64,000 nt of DNA. It comes from Tritrichomonas musculus (taxonomy: Eukaryota > Parabasalia > Tritrichomonadida > Tritrichomonadidae). The stretch lies in assembly GCA_039105265.1 (NCBI GenBank), contig JAPFFF010000014.1, forward strand, positions 682,001 to 746,000. The letters are read 5' to 3'. The notes beneath the pieces are model-generated. The model saw only the letters and a list, made by a program, of their open reading frames with translations. It did no database searches and had not been told where the DNA came from. Below, one piece after another: positions 30,733 through 41,665 of this stretch (positions are counted from its first letter, which is position 1; every line of letters starts with the position of its first letter). A program made the position numbers and the translations under genes.

Positions 30733-33700
30733 TTATTTAAACATAGATGATAAAGCGATCGGTTTCACTGTAACTTTTCCTAATTTGTTAACTATCAAAA
30801 GAGATTCAAAATCCTGGCTATAATGAACACCTACCATATCGTTTGCTTCGCAAATAAAAGTGACATGCTCAGGATACATTGCTTCAAACATACAGAGAGC
30901 ATTTATTCTGTATCTAAACATGATATAGTCAAATCCACTTACAGACGAAAATGTTGTCCAATAATTCATATCATACTCAAACTTAATTGTTTTAATAAGT
31001 TCTCCATTTTGATTTAGAATAGTAATTTCACCTTGCGTTTGGACAACAATGAATCCCCATGATTTAGTAATTAATAATTTCAGAGGGATACTAGTTAGCT
31101 TTCGTGAAATGTCGCCTTTACCTTTCGGTGTATTCTGGATATGAATAACATTGTCAACCGTTGCGAAGGCAATAAAGCCGAATCGAGCGCTGGCAGCAAA
31201 ACATATTATTTCTTTGTCAGATCGATATGGATGCCCATATTCAGATCTGATGGTCGAGAAATCTTCACTATATACAAAGCTTCTATCAAATTCTTTAAAT
31301 TCAGGGGTTTCACAGTAGATCGTTTTATCATCGATAATGTTATTAGAAGCATATCGAGTTAGATTCATAGTATCTTTATTAAATGCGTTGATTAGATCAT
31401 TCGTAGCAAAGAAAACATATTTTGAAACATCAAGATCAAGCTGATAATTTTTAATTTTCTTAAAAGTTAACTGACTATTTTCGTGGACGATTAAAAAGAA
31501 TTGAATTTCCCGATCGTTTGTAATTATTCCAATCGTCTTTTTATTACAAAGAGAAAAAACAACATTACTGTTTTTCATTATTTCTACATCATGATTTTCT
31601 TTTAATTTGGGCGGAGGAGGCACGCAAGCATCTTTAGATTTATGCGGAAGGTGGAAGATAACTTTATGATCATGTTTTGTTGATACATATTCTTTATCAT
31701 ACCATATCATATCGATCCATTTTGGCAAGTTATTTGTTACTGATTGAGATTCCAGCAATTTCCTCATTTTATACACAAATTCAAATTTAGTTGAAGCCCA
31801 AGGTGGTAATTGGCAATCACCAAAAAGTTCTGGGAAGTAGTAAAATTCAGGAGGAAAGAATGATTCATTTTCAATCACCCTACTTAATCTAAAATCGACT
31901 ACATTATAAAATGAACCATTCCAACGAAGGAAATTAATATCAGGCTGATTTATTTTAATTGAATCCGGCCTTAAACTTGCAATGTTTCTACACATATAAT
32001 CAGAGAAGTTGACTAATACATTTGGAAATATTGGATATTGCCTTGTCTTATTAAACGAACGACCAGATATGTTATTTAAGTGTATCAAATATTCAAAGTT
32101 AGATGTCCATTTTGATGGATCTGGCTTAGCTACTTGATAATCTGAAAAATATTTTGATAAAAGCGTTGCATTTTGACTAGTACGGCTCAAATCAATCAAA
32201 TACGATCTTCCAATATATGTATGAAATTCTAAATTTGTGTCGAAAAGATAAACAACTTGAATATCTCTCAATCTGAACAGTTTGTCTGCATCATCAACTA
32301 TTACTTTAATAAATTCTTTTGATATTTGAAATTCACAATGTCGACTTTTCTTTATATTTACTAAACTTGCATTAGAGATCGTCAAGTCAGCCTTTTTCAA
32401 TTGAAAATGATTATTTTTCTTTATTGGACGTGTAAATAGTCTTTTCTTTATCTTTGGTGGAAAGTCTGGTGTTAAAACACGACTTCTACAAAAGTCAAGC
32501 ATATTTGTTAGCTCTGGCTTTGGTTGAAGTTCTTTTAATTCAGCAATAAGACTCTTCGAATCAACATCAATTTGTTTATATGACAATTTATCAATACCAC
32601 TGATTGCTGTTTTAGATTCTCTCAAACATTTTGACATATTAGCAAATAGCTTAACAGTTACATTAGCAAATTGATCTGAATAATTTGTTCTCATTTTATC
32701 GAATAAAGAAGGATTCTTATTACAACTTCCATTTCTCTTTTTCTGAGCAAAATAATTGATGATTTCAGCATAATCTGATCTTATTCTTGTTTCAGTTAGA
32801 ACTTTCATTGCAATTTGTAAAGTCGGGAAAGCAACAAAATTTTCTTTGTCATCAAAAAGATGTTCAAATCCAATACTTGGTACTTTTCTATCATTAGCAA
32901 AATCATCAATATCCGAAATTGTGTTCAACTTGATCATAGGGAATATAGAACCAATTAAATAGTTAATATGACTGTTTTCATTATGATAAGGGCTTTTAGT
33001 AAATTCTTTAATGAACAATGAATTATGTGTGTGCGGAGATATGTGATAAAAGCTTATGAAAACAAGTTGATTCACAATTTCAGATAAAACCAAATTTTCA
33101 TTGGAATTGATTAAATCATGTAATGCAATTAGATATTTACTTGCCAAATTTTGAACTTGAAGACCAGCTGAGATATATGTTAATAAGCTGCAGATATTTT
33201 GTATAGTTAGAATCTTTTCATTTTGGTTTCCTAATTCGGCTGTTCCATTTGCAAGGAAATTGAAAATCTTTTCATTTGAATATCCATTCATTTTAAATGA
33301 GAGGATAATTGGCCAGAAGTACCATAATTCATTATACATCATTTTTAGCTTATAACCTTTGTCAGCAACTTCAGCTGCATCAACTGGAGAAGAGAAAAAC
33401 TTTTTAATAGAAGTTCCTTGCTTCGGTGAAGGAGAAACAGACTGTTGCTGCTTCTGCTGCTGTTGCTTTACTGGCGTTTTCGTTGGTGGCTGCAGTGGAA
33501 CTTTGTTTATCACTTTGACTTGCGATAATGATTGTGGTTTTGCCGCTGTCGCCACACTTGGTGATGAAATTGTATTCATAGGTTTTGTAGATGCTACAGT
33601 TTTCTGATTGGCTAGTGTTGGAGTTCCTTGTCGAACAGGTGGGAATAATGATTTCTGAATTTCAATCATTTTATTAGCTATTTTTTCTCTATCATCTTTT

Positions 33701-36700
33701 ATAATTTGCTCATCTTTTTCACTTTGTGTTGATATAGCTGAAAGTCCGCATAATAATGGATAAAATCCAGGAAAATCATTTAAATTATTTAAAATGTCAT
33801 AAAAAAGGGCATCATTATTTATTTTTGTATGTGGAATTAGTCTCATTAGAACTATTGACTCATTTACATTATTTAATAATGATGCTAAATCATGCAATGT
33901 CATTAAAAGTTCATGAACAATTTCGTTACTGTTTTCATTATTGCTATGAGCAAAAATGAAACTCGGATTTTGAATAATATTATGAAGATATAATATCATT
34001 TTCTTTTGTTGATCTGGAGCAATGATACCTGCAATATTACGAATAAGTTTTAAGTAAAATTTGAATGATGGCTTTGACCAGGAAGAAATAGCAATTGCAA
34101 ATAGGTTATTTGAATCTTCATTAGAAAAGTTCAGAAATGCAAGTTTAGAGAGCAATTTTATATATTCATATTTACAATCGTCTTCATCGTTTTTAAATGT
34201 AGTTTCAAAATAACGAAGAACTTCGCTGAATTTTGACATTGATTTAAATATTTGTGCGTAATTTTGAAGTAATGTTGATGTCCAATGACAAAGAATTATA
34301 TACTTAGAAATATGATCGCTCTTCATCCATAATGAAAGATTAAAAATAAGAGTTCTTATCCATTCTTCTTCTAAATGTTCATCAGATAAAACTTCAAAGA
34401 TTGAATAAACAGTCAAATAAAGAGATGAATCATGAGGTTGCATTTTTATAACGCAATCAAGGACATCATCTGTCATTGAAAGATTTAATTGTTGAGAAAT
34501 AGATGGCAAAATGTACTTCAAAGAGTATAAAAAGTCGGGTTTAAGAACGATTGATAAAGCATTTATAAATTGTTGAAGTACAAAATAGTCGTCGTAGATT
34601 TCTAGTAATGTTTTTGAGCGGAAATAAGATGATTTTGAGACAATCTCCACAAAATCTTGTTCATCATGTGGTTGCTGAAGGCAAAATTCATGAGATTCAC
34701 TACTTTGAAGGACTCTTGGATAATAACAAAACTCTGCAATATATCCAAGTTCACGACATCTTTGGGGATCATTTGTTTTTATTTGGCCAATATTTAATTC
34801 AATTTTCCCTTTTGAAAAATTGATCGGATGCAAATTCGTTACATATTCTTTTGTAATTTGTCTCTCTAACTTGAGCGGAATATCATCAATAGAAAACCAA
34901 ACTGATTGTTTTCCATCAATTGTTGCAAAAGATATACTTAAAAAGTGCCAGAAATTAGCTGCAACTATACTTTCAGAAACACTTTTAGTTCTATCAATTA
35001 AAAAAAATTGGTATACAATCCTTGATGGTTTCTCTTTTGGTATTTCATAAGTTAAATAAAACTTATTTATATTGAAAGATAAGGTTAGAGTCGATTTTTT
35101 ATCAGACAATGAGAAAAATGTAATAGCAGGCCTTGTACGCATGATTCGCTGTACGTCAAGTTTAAACCAAAACGTTAGGGAAAATTTACTCGAATTAATT
35201 GATAATTCACTTGAATTAATTACAGGCAATGATGAAATAAGATAATAAGGTGAATGCCGTAGTGTGCAAGCTGCTAGAGCAGATTCAAAAAGTGTTAAGA
35301 AATTAACATCATTCATTCGACATAATTTATGAAGAAGAGAAACAACCGAATATGACGTTTTGGAGGAAAACATTGAAATCAAAAGTGGAAAAACATAGTC
35401 TTTTTGTGCTTGCGTTGGAATTTTCAAATTTATTGAAATCCCTCTATGTGTCACATTGCACTCTTCTTTCCCTTCAGCTAAAAATTGAAGAAGTACTATA
35501 TCAAGGCATCCATCATGGCAGTTTCTTGAGTTGTATGGTGATATTTGACTGTTTAACGAAAGAACTTTTAAATATTGTGGAAATTGAGGTGAAATACCAA
35601 AGCATGATAAAAAGAAGAGAATAAATTGAGGACGTTCTATGAAGTAAAATTGATTTAAAGCATTCTCACTTTGTGGGGGAACATAGCTATTTGTTATTAA
35701 AGTTAATATATTTAAGAACCAAACTTTTTCAAACAACTCGTTATTTTTAATAAAAGTCGAAATAAACATTATTTTCTCTACGTTTAATGTAAAATCTTCT
35801 TTCCATGATGAAATAATCCGCAAAAGAGACAAAACTAGCAATAAGAAATCGGAAGTTGGCTTCACTTTGAAGCATTGGAAAATTACATCAAACAATTGAT
35901 AAGCAAGCTCAATTGTTTGCTTCGAATGCTTCAAGCTTGAATTGATCATATCAGTTATTTTGAAAGCAAGAATTGAATATCTTTCATTACTAACACTTCG
36001 AGAAGCGCAAATATGCAAAATTGTAGAAAATCGTTCAATTAGTGGTAAATATTTGTTTCCCGATTTGCAAAGTGAAAAATTAAGTTTAAAAATAAGCAAT
36101 ATTTGATCAGTTATGTCTGATTCGAAGATGAAATGAGTAAAACTTCGAGCAAATTCTGGTTCCAAAAAAACAGAAAATTTGGCCAGCCTTGCTGTAAATG
36201 AAAAAATAACGCTTCGTATTGTTGATAATTTTTCGTTATGATGCTGTAAATCTGCAGCTTGTAAATATGTAGAAACATCAATTATGTCAGCGAAAAAGGT
36301 TTTGAATGTAGAAAAGTTGTCTAACTTACTTGAAATCGATAAAAGTCGTCCTAAAAATTCAACAAATAAATACACATTTTTTTTTGTCATAATTTCCATT
36401 AATATATGAGGGTCTTTATCTGCCAAAATTTGAACAATTTCATTTCGTAAATAATTAATAATTGGATCAAGGCCACCTTCATTAAATATTACGTTGTTTG
36501 GATTGAAAACTTTTTCTGATATTAAATATACTTTGGAAAATAAAAGACGAGAGGGTGTTGCGTTTTGTTGTAAAAGTAATAAAAGAATGGATAAATGTGT
36601 ATAAAAGAGGTCTGAATTTTTTTCTTCTTGGTACATGCTCATCATTTGAGAAAAGAAGGTGTCGGTAGCTTCTATACTTGATTTTTTAAGTAAATCACTA

Positions 36701-37755
36701 ATTTCAATACAGAAATTCCATATTTCATTAGGAAAATGTTGTGATATATCGTAATTATCATAAAACTGTTGAGGCAATGGCTTAAAACCATTTGGAAAAG
36801 TATGTGATTCAGTACCTACAAAAGAATATTGATCACGATTTGAAATTTCAACAGCTGGTAATTTGTCACATTCATTTTGATGGCTAACCTTAATTGGGTA
36901 ATCTGCAATTTTATTAATTATTTTTTCGCCAAAATCAGAATATATTTTTTTTAATGCCTGGCATTTTGATGCCATAGAAATTGTGGACAAAAGATTAAAA
37001 ATTTGGGGGTTATCTTCCTTAATAAATGGGTCTAGAGCTTTTAGCAATAAGGATTGATCATCTCTTTTAATAAAGGAACGTTTTTCAGTAAACAAAAGAA
37101 AAACGATATTGATAACATATGAATTAAGCTCTTCTTCTTTCAGATTGAATGCATCCTTGCAAAGGTTTGTAAATGATTCATAAAATGCGCCATTAATTGA
37201 AGAATTAGTTCTTATAAAATCAAATGCAATTTGGAAAAATTCTTTGTTCAAGTACGATTTTTGGCTTTCGAGAATGAAGTCGATTAGATTTTGGAAAAAT
37301 ATTGCTGCAAGTGGCTGATTAGATGTCGGGCATTTTATAAGCGCTTTTATAAATGATTTCATTAAGCCAACATCAATTTCGTTTTGAACTTTAAAATATA
37401 ATAGAGAGATCAAATGGAAAAATATAAAAACGACCAATGGCTTGGGGAGCTGCTTTATATTTTCATTATTTTTGACAATTTCTTCGACACTTTTAAATAA
37501 GCAAAACTGGTTAAAATCAATTGGAAAATGAGATAATGCCTGTTCCAAAGGATATATTTGTAAATCACGTTTTAATTTATCTATTTTCATTTTATCAACC
37601 TGAGGAAGTTGATTATATAGATCAGATTCGAGTTCAGATAAGATTTTTAAATCATCTTGAGTAATTGAAGCTTTCATTTCAAGAACTGAATAAATTGTTT
37701 GCATATTAACTGTTGTTTTGTTATTTGAAGTTGCTGTATGCTGAGAATTCGACAT
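30733..37755 (-). CDS. BEACH-domain protein
   Basis: A 2340-residue protein of the BEACH family, which acts as a scaffold in membrane traffic and lysosome/endosome sizing. An alpha-helical repeat-like region fills the first 800 residues. A concanavalin-like segment (FSLTFWFKLD, about 850) and a Q-rich disordered insert (about 1400-1470) follow. A PH-BEACH-like part is at about 1740-1870. The BEACH core begins about 1885 (NFEYLIHLNNISGRSFN, QYPIFPNVLVNFSDY) and includes PPEFYYFPELFGD, LPPWA and LLESQSVTNNLPKWIDMIW. WD40-like beta repeats end the protein (about 2070-2340). The core looks shortened: the usual YSS-type segment between the YP.FP and PEF.Y.P motifs is mostly missing. Stop TAAA. Confidence 0.88.
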   Translation of the reverse strand: MSNSQHTATSNNKTTVNMQTIYSVLEMKASITQDDLKILSELESDLYNQLPQVDKMKIDKLKRDLQIYPLEQALSHFPIDFNQFCLFKSVEEIVKNNENIKQLPKPLVVFIFFHLISLLYFKVQNEIDVGLMKSFIKALIKCPTSNQPLAAIFFQNLIDFILESQKSYLNKEFFQIAFDFIRTNSSINGAFYESFTNLCKDAFNLKEEELNSYVINIVFLLFTEKRSFIKRDDQSLLLKALDPFIKEDNPQIFNLLSTISMASKCQALKKIYSDFGEKIINKIADYPIKVSHQNECDKLPAVEISNRDQYSFVGTESHTFPNGFKPLPQQFYDNYDISQHFPNEIWNFCIEISDLLKKSSIEATDTFFSQMMSMYQEEKNSDLFYTHLSILLLLLQQNATPSRLLFSKVYLISEKVFNPNNVIFNEGGLDPIINYLRNEIVQILADKDPHILMEIMTKKNVYLFVEFLGRLLSISSKLDNFSTFKTFFADIIDVSTYLQAADLQHHNEKLSTIRSVIFSFTARLAKFSVFLEPEFARSFTHFIFESDITDQILLIFKLNFSLCKSGNKYLPLIERFSTILHICASRSVSNERYSILAFKITDMINSSLKHSKQTIELAYQLFDVIFQCFKVKPTSDFLLLVLSLLRIISSWKEDFTLNVEKIMFISTFIKNNELFEKVWFLNILTLITNSYVPPQSENALNQFYFIERPQFILFFLSCFGISPQFPQYLKVLSLNSQISPYNSRNCHDGCLDIVLLQFLAEGKEECNVTHRGISINLKIPTQAQKDYVFPLLISMFSSKTSYSVVSLLHKLCRMNDVNFLTLFESALAACTLRHSPYYLISSLPVINSSELSINSSKFSLTFWFKLDVQRIMRTRPAITFFSLSDKKSTLTLSFNINKFYLTYEIPKEKPSRIVYQFFLIDRTKSVSESIVAANFWHFLSISFATIDGKQSVWFSIDDIPLKLERQITKEYVTNLHPINFSKGKIELNIGQIKTNDPQRCRELGYIAEFCYYPRVLQSSESHEFCLQQPHDEQDFVEIVSKSSYFRSKTLLEIYDDYFVLQQFINALSIVLKPDFLYSLKYILPSISQQLNLSMTDDVLDCVIKMQPHDSSLYLTVYSIFEVLSDEHLEEEWIRTLIFNLSLWMKSDHISKYIILCHWTSTLLQNYAQIFKSMSKFSEVLRYFETTFKNDEDDCKYEYIKLLSKLAFLNFSNEDSNNLFAIAISSWSKPSFKFYLKLIRNIAGIIAPDQQKKMILYLHNIIQNPSFIFAHSNNENSNEIVHELLMTLHDLASLLNNVNESIVLMRLIPHTKINNDALFYDILNNLNDFPGFYPLLCGLSAISTQSEKDEQIIKDDREKIANKMIEIQKSLFPPVRQGTPTLANQKTVASTKPMNTISSPSVATAAKPQSLSQVKVINKVPLQPPTKTPVKQQQQKQQQSVSPSPKQGTSIKKFFSSPVDAAEVADKGYKLKMMYNELWYFWPIILSFKMNGYSNEKIFNFLANGTAELGNQNEKILTIQNICSLLTYISAGLQVQNLASKYLIALHDLINSNENLVLSEIVNQLVFISFYHISPHTHNSLFIKEFTKSPYHNENSHINYLIGSIFPMIKLNTISDIDDFANDRKVPSIGFEHLFDDKENFVAFPTLQIAMKVLTETRIRSDYAEIINYFAQKKRNGSCNKNPSLFDKMRTNYSDQFANVTVKLFANMSKCLRESKTAISGIDKLSYKQIDVDSKSLIAELKELQPKPELTNMLDFCRSRVLTPDFPPKIKKRLFTRPIKKNNHFQLKKADLTISNASLVNIKKSRHCEFQISKEFIKVIVDDADKLFRLRDIQVVYLFDTNLEFHTYIGRSYLIDLSRTSQNATLLSKYFSDYQVAKPDPSKWTSNFEYLIHLNNISGRSFNKTRQYPIFPNVLVNFSDYMCRNIASLRPDSIKINQPDINFLRWNGSFYNVVDFRLSRVIENESFFPPEFYYFPELFGDCQLPPWASTKFEFVYKMRKLLESQSVTNNLPKWIDMIWYDKEYVSTKHDHKVIFHLPHKSKDACVPPPPKLKENHDVEIMKNSNVVFSLCNKKTIGIITNDREIQFFLIVHENSQLTFKKIKNYQLDLDVSKYVFFATNDLINAFNKDTMNLTRYASNNIIDDKTIYCETPEFKEFDRSFVYSEDFSTIRSEYGHPYRSDKEIICFAASARFGFIAFATVDNVIHIQNTPKGKGDISRKLTSIPLKLLITKSWGFIVVQTQGEITILNQNGELIKTIKFEYDMNYWTTFSSVSGFDYIMFRYRINALCMFEAMYPEHVTFICEANDMVGVHYSQDFESLLIVNKLGKVTVKPIALSSMFK

Positions 37756-38027
37756 AAATTTTGAAATACAAATATTAATTTTATTGAAAAAGTTGAAACA
37801 ATGAAAATCAATTCATTAAATTGATGCAAAAAAAAAAGGTTAATTTTAAAAAAAAAAAACAAATCAAAATTAAATTACAACAAATTAATGATTTAAAATA
37901 AATAAATAAACTTTCAAACGAATAGAATAATTGCTCCGAATATCAATATTGGTGATGAAAATATAAAATATATTAAAAATAAAATCTAACTGTTTGTTAC
38001 TTGCTTTTTGCTTGATTGATTTAAAGC

Positions 38028-39518
38028 TCATTGTGCATTTTGACTCGTGCTTTGTCCATCTTCTTGTGCTTTAGGTTTTCTACTTCCACGAATTGGGCAA
38101 AGCTCATCAATTCGTTTCTGAAGTTCTGAGATTTTCTTATCTGCTTCTTCAGCCTCTTTTGGTTTAATGCCCCAAACGCCGCCTTTTGTTCTAAATACTT
38201 TAAGTTGATCTTCTTTATTTCTCAGGAATTTATCAAATCTGAGTCTATCTCTAACAATTTTTACTGCAATTGCTGCTTTTATATCTTTCATATCTACCTT
38301 TGCTATCTGAAGATCTTGTTCAATTTGCGCGGTATCTTCTTCTAACTGAGATGCTTGTTCCTTTTCTTTGTTAATTACATCATTTGTGGTATCTTCAATG
38401 TTTTTGAGTGTTGCAATATTTCTGTCACGTACTTCTGCAAGTTGCTCATCTAGCTCTTGTTTAATTGTTGGCATCTGTTCTTGGCACTCACGAGCAACTT
38501 GATTTTCTTGATTTTCGAGCATATCTGCGCAATCTTTAGCTTCTTCAAGGATTTCTTTTAAAGTATCTTCAAGAGTCTTCAGTTTTTCTTGATGTTCCTC
38601 TTCAAGTCGGCTGTATTCTTCACGTTGTTGGTTTGTTGTTTCAATAAGATCATCAAGTGTTTGTTGTTGTTGTTTCATTATTTCGAGAAGATCTGAGATT
38701 TCTTGATCATGTTCCTTTTTCATTTTATTTGTAGCTGCTAGTTGTGCTTTCTTTAGGAGTTCACGAAGAGTTTCAATCTCATCATGATGTCGTCTATCAG
38801 ATAATTGAAGTTCACTTTCAGCTTTGTTTCTAGATGAGCTCAAAGCCCATGCTATAAAGAATGATATATTTTGCTCATGAACTTCACGGCAAAGGAAAAT
38901 TCCTTCTGAATCTTGATCGGTTAAATGATCAAAATCAATTAATAATATAAGTGGAACGGCTGCCTCGGGATTTGCATAAAAAAGAGTTAAAACAAATTCG
39001 AGGAATTTCTGTTTATCGATTCCTCTCGGTTCTGAGCTAATTATAATTTGAAAGATAATTTCAGGCTTAACATTGATAAATCTAGGATCAACTAAAGCCT
39101 CATTTATAATATTAGCAACATTATTTATATCCTCTTCACTATAAATTCCGTCCTTGGCATGATCAAGAAGTAATTGAAGAAAATCAGAGCTATTTGGGCG
39201 GGATATTTGTTTCTTTTCTATATATTCATCTACGAGTTTAATTAATGACGGAATGTCCCATTCTTCAGCAAGATCTCGGATCTCAAATGCGTTTTTTGGT
39301 GTTATTTTGTATGATTGGTGTTTGCAAGCTGCAACAAATGAAGCAAGTGAATCTGCACGAACGCGAGTTTGAATTGTTCCTACTGTGCTACCTTGAGTTA
39401 ATAAACTTGCACATCTTCTTGACATTTTGGAAAACTGTTCGGCATCAAAGTCAAAACGCTGATTATTTGCCATAAGGCTGAATGTTCGCATAAATTGTGG
39501 AGTTTCTTCTGAAGACAT
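38028..39518 (-). CDS. BTB-like plus coiled-coil protein
   Basis: 496 residues. The N-terminal 110 residues resemble the divergent BTB/POZ-like domains abundant in trichomonads (FDFDAEQFSKMSRRCASLL, then SFVAACKHQSYKITPKNAFEIRDLAEEWDIP). A helical BACK-like region (about 110-255) follows. Residues about 255-440 are a long charged coiled coil, and a basic tail ends in GSRKPKAQ. No catalytic motif. A scaffold or ubiquitin-ligase adaptor role would be a guess. Leader sequence TTTCAAAAA precedes the ATG, like the BEACH gene upstream on the same strand. Confidence 0.75.
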   Translation of the reverse strand: MSSEETPQFMRTFSLMANNQRFDFDAEQFSKMSRRCASLLTQGSTVGTIQTRVRADSLASFVAACKHQSYKITPKNAFEIRDLAEEWDIPSLIKLVDEYIEKKQISRPNSSDFLQLLLDHAKDGIYSEEDINNVANIINEALVDPRFINVKPEIIFQIIISSEPRGIDKQKFLEFVLTLFYANPEAAVPLILLIDFDHLTDQDSEGIFLCREVHEQNISFFIAWALSSSRNKAESELQLSDRRHHDEIETLRELLKKAQLAATNKMKKEHDQEISDLLEIMKQQQQTLDDLIETTNQQREEYSRLEEEHQEKLKTLEDTLKEILEEAKDCADMLENQENQVARECQEQMPTIKQELDEQLAEVRDRNIATLKNIEDTTNDVINKEKEQASQLEEDTAQIEQDLQIAKVDMKDIKAAIAVKIVRDRLRFDKFLRNKEDQLKVFRTKGGVWGIKPKEAEEADKKISELQKRIDELCPIRGSRKPKAQEDGQSTSQNAQ

Positions 39519-40135
39519 TTTTTGAAATGCAAAAAAAGTTTATAATTAAAGCCGTTAAAATTCATGAATTCAAAAACAAAAATAAAATGTATCTTTGCAT
39601 TCGCAATAAAAAGCCAAATATATTTATGTTTTTTTAATATATTTGAATACAATATATCAATAAAAATGAAATTTATAATTTAATATTTTAAAAAATACTT
39701 AAAGGTCAATAATATTTTTTTTTGAATTTGAAACGTTTATTTTAAAGGTCAAAAATATTTTTCTCTTTATTGAGTTATTAGAAATGTTTTTATTGTATTA
39801 TTATATTTTATATTAGTAAATAAAGATATAATAAATGTTAAAAAATATTTTTAAGATAAGGATAGGCAAATAAATTTAACTTAATTTTGAAATTCTATTT
39901 CTATATGATTTACAAAAAAATTGAATTATGATGTGGTCAATCGAAATTTTCAAATATAATTCTGCCACAATGAAAAATAATAAGGAATGTTATTTTTGGT
40001 TTCATTTTTCATTTCAATTTAATAATAAAAAATAATATATAAAATTTGATTAAAAATTTATCTTTCCCAATATACAAATCGAAATGATATTTCAGAATGT
40101 GATAAAAATAAATTCAAAAAGTTCAAAAAATTTTA
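39519..40135. promoter_or_regulatory. Divergent intergenic region, BTB-like and Maf genes
   Basis: 617 bp, AT-rich, between divergent genes. Both ATGs are preceded by TCAAAA motifs, a possible variant initiator. Nothing else is recognised. Confidence 0.35.
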
Positions 40136-40744
40136 ATGTTGTCTCCTTATAAAGATCAACTTGATAAAATGAAAATTGTTTTAGGTTCATCAAGCCCAAG
40201 ACGACGTGAACTGCTTAGTAAAGAATGCAATTTTGAAGTGATTCCTTCTAATTTTGATGAATCAACTATTAATCCATCAATGTTTGCCAATCCTTCTGAA
40301 TTTGTTCGCACCCAAGCAAAGAAAAAATGCGAAGAACTTGTTTCACGAGTTAAAGATGCTGATTTGATTATTACGGCTGATACAATTGTTTTTATTGATA
40401 ATCAAATCCTCGGAAAACCTGGAACTCATGAAAAGGCATATGAAATGATTAAAACTCTTAATAATAGATCACATTCAGTTGAAACAGGTGTTTATATAAC
40501 TATGCCTAAAAAAGGAAAGAGCTCATCTTTCTCTGTTACAACATCTGTTCATTTTGATGATCTTCCTGATTCAGTTATACGAGCTTATGCAAATTCAGAT
40601 GATCCACTTGATAAAGCTGGTGCATATGGTTATCAAAGTGGGGCAATGTCACTTATCAAAAAGATTGATGGTGATTTTGCAAATGTTGTTGGACTTCCTC
40701 TCAATGAAGTTTGTAAACAAATTGCCCGTTTGCTTAATGAATGA
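40136..40744 (+). CDS. Maf-family nucleoside triphosphate pyrophosphatase
   Basis: 202 residues, house-cleaning hydrolase that converts non-canonical or methylated NTPs to NMPs. Family motifs: LGSSSPRRRELL (substrate loop, about 16-27), FDES, ADTIVFIDNQILGKP (catalytic Asp and metal site) and the conserved C-terminal DKAGAYGYQ. Length is typical of Maf/YhdE proteins. A second Met at codon 12 sits just before the conserved domain and could be the start instead; I keep the first ATG because leaders are short here. Cytosolic, no signal. Confidence 0.92.
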   Translation: MLSPYKDQLDKMKIVLGSSSPRRRELLSKECNFEVIPSNFDESTINPSMFANPSEFVRTQAKKKCEELVSRVKDADLIITADTIVFIDNQILGKPGTHEKAYEMIKTLNNRSHSVETGVYITMPKKGKSSSFSVTTSVHFDDLPDSVIRAYANSDDPLDKAGAYGYQSGAMSLIKKIDGDFANVVGLPLNEVCKQIARLLNE

Positions 40745-40885
40745 ATATAGATTTTTAGATTTTATTAATAAATTATTAATTTATTGATTTTTATTTGTTT
40801 TAAAAATAACAAATTAAACTATTGTATGTTTTGAATATAATAATAGATCCTGATAATTAACTCTTTTTTTACAAATTATAAAGAT

Positions 40886-41258
40886 TGCCCTTCGGAGGTT
40901 TTAAAAAATACGTTCTCTTTAAACTTTTTCAATAAAATAGACCAAAAAAAAATCAATTACGTTTTACGATTAAGTCTACGTGAAAATAATTAGAATACTT
41001 CTTTTTTAGAAAAAGTTAATATAAAGTTGTATTTGAAAAATAAGGATATTTATCTTTAAATATAAATATTTTATCCTTTCAAATTTGAGAGCTCTAGCTT
41101 AGAGGTTAAATTAATTTAATATCAAAGTATTGAGTTCGAAACTAAACCTCTTTCCTTTTTTTTATTTTTATGTAATTACGTTTCTTTTAGGTAATTTTTA
41201 CATTTTAATACGTCTTTTCATTGAATTTTATAAAATTACAATTACGTCCGAAGGGTAA
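40886..41258. repeat. Possible small element with inverted ends and Pol III-type boxes
   Basis: GCCCTTCGGA at 40888 and its inverse TCCGAAGGGT at 41248 bracket about 370 bp. Inside, TAGCTTAGAGG (41095-41105) matches the Pol III A box TRGYNNARNNG and GTTCGAAAC (41134-41142) matches the B-box core GWTCRANNC, followed by a T run at 41155-41163. The sequence does not fold into a proper tRNA (acceptor pairing is lost). It could be a SINE-like or tRNA-derived relic. Confidence 0.4.
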
Positions 41259-41656
41259 CATTAATAATTTATTAATAATAAAAGTTGGCTTACACTTTTT
41301 GAAGCCATGAATGATTTAAATTTTAATATTCGATAATCTTTATGCATAATCTAAGATGGCCATTAAAATATAAAAGCACTCTTCTAAAACAGAATGAGTT
41401 CTACGTTCAAAAAATGTTTGAAAAATAACAAAATTGAATAAAGAATTTCGCAAAAGCTCACAAAAACAATCATTCATAGAATAGAAAAAATGGTATCCAT
41501 ATTAATCTATTCAAAACGAAACATTTTAAAAACATAATTATATTTCAATAATAAAAAAGAAAACAATAAATATGAATTAAAAATGAATGATCGAAATGTA
41601 GTTATTCGGAAATTCTAAAAATATATATTCAAATATTTTATTGTATTTTTCAACGA
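41259..41656. other. AT-rich spacer before the palindromic element
   Basis: About 400 bp with no gene or RNA that I can support. Confidence 0.35.
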
Positions 41657-41665
41657 TTCATTTTT
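41657..41665 (+). repeat. 9-bp direct repeat (left target-site duplication)
   Basis: TTCATTTTT directly before GGGACTATTTCACC; the same nine bases follow the inverted end at 52019-52027. Confidence 0.7.

Noticed and set aside
41085-41165. A functional tRNA gene at the A/B boxes
   Set aside because: The acceptor stem does not pair beyond about four positions and no anticodon arm forms.
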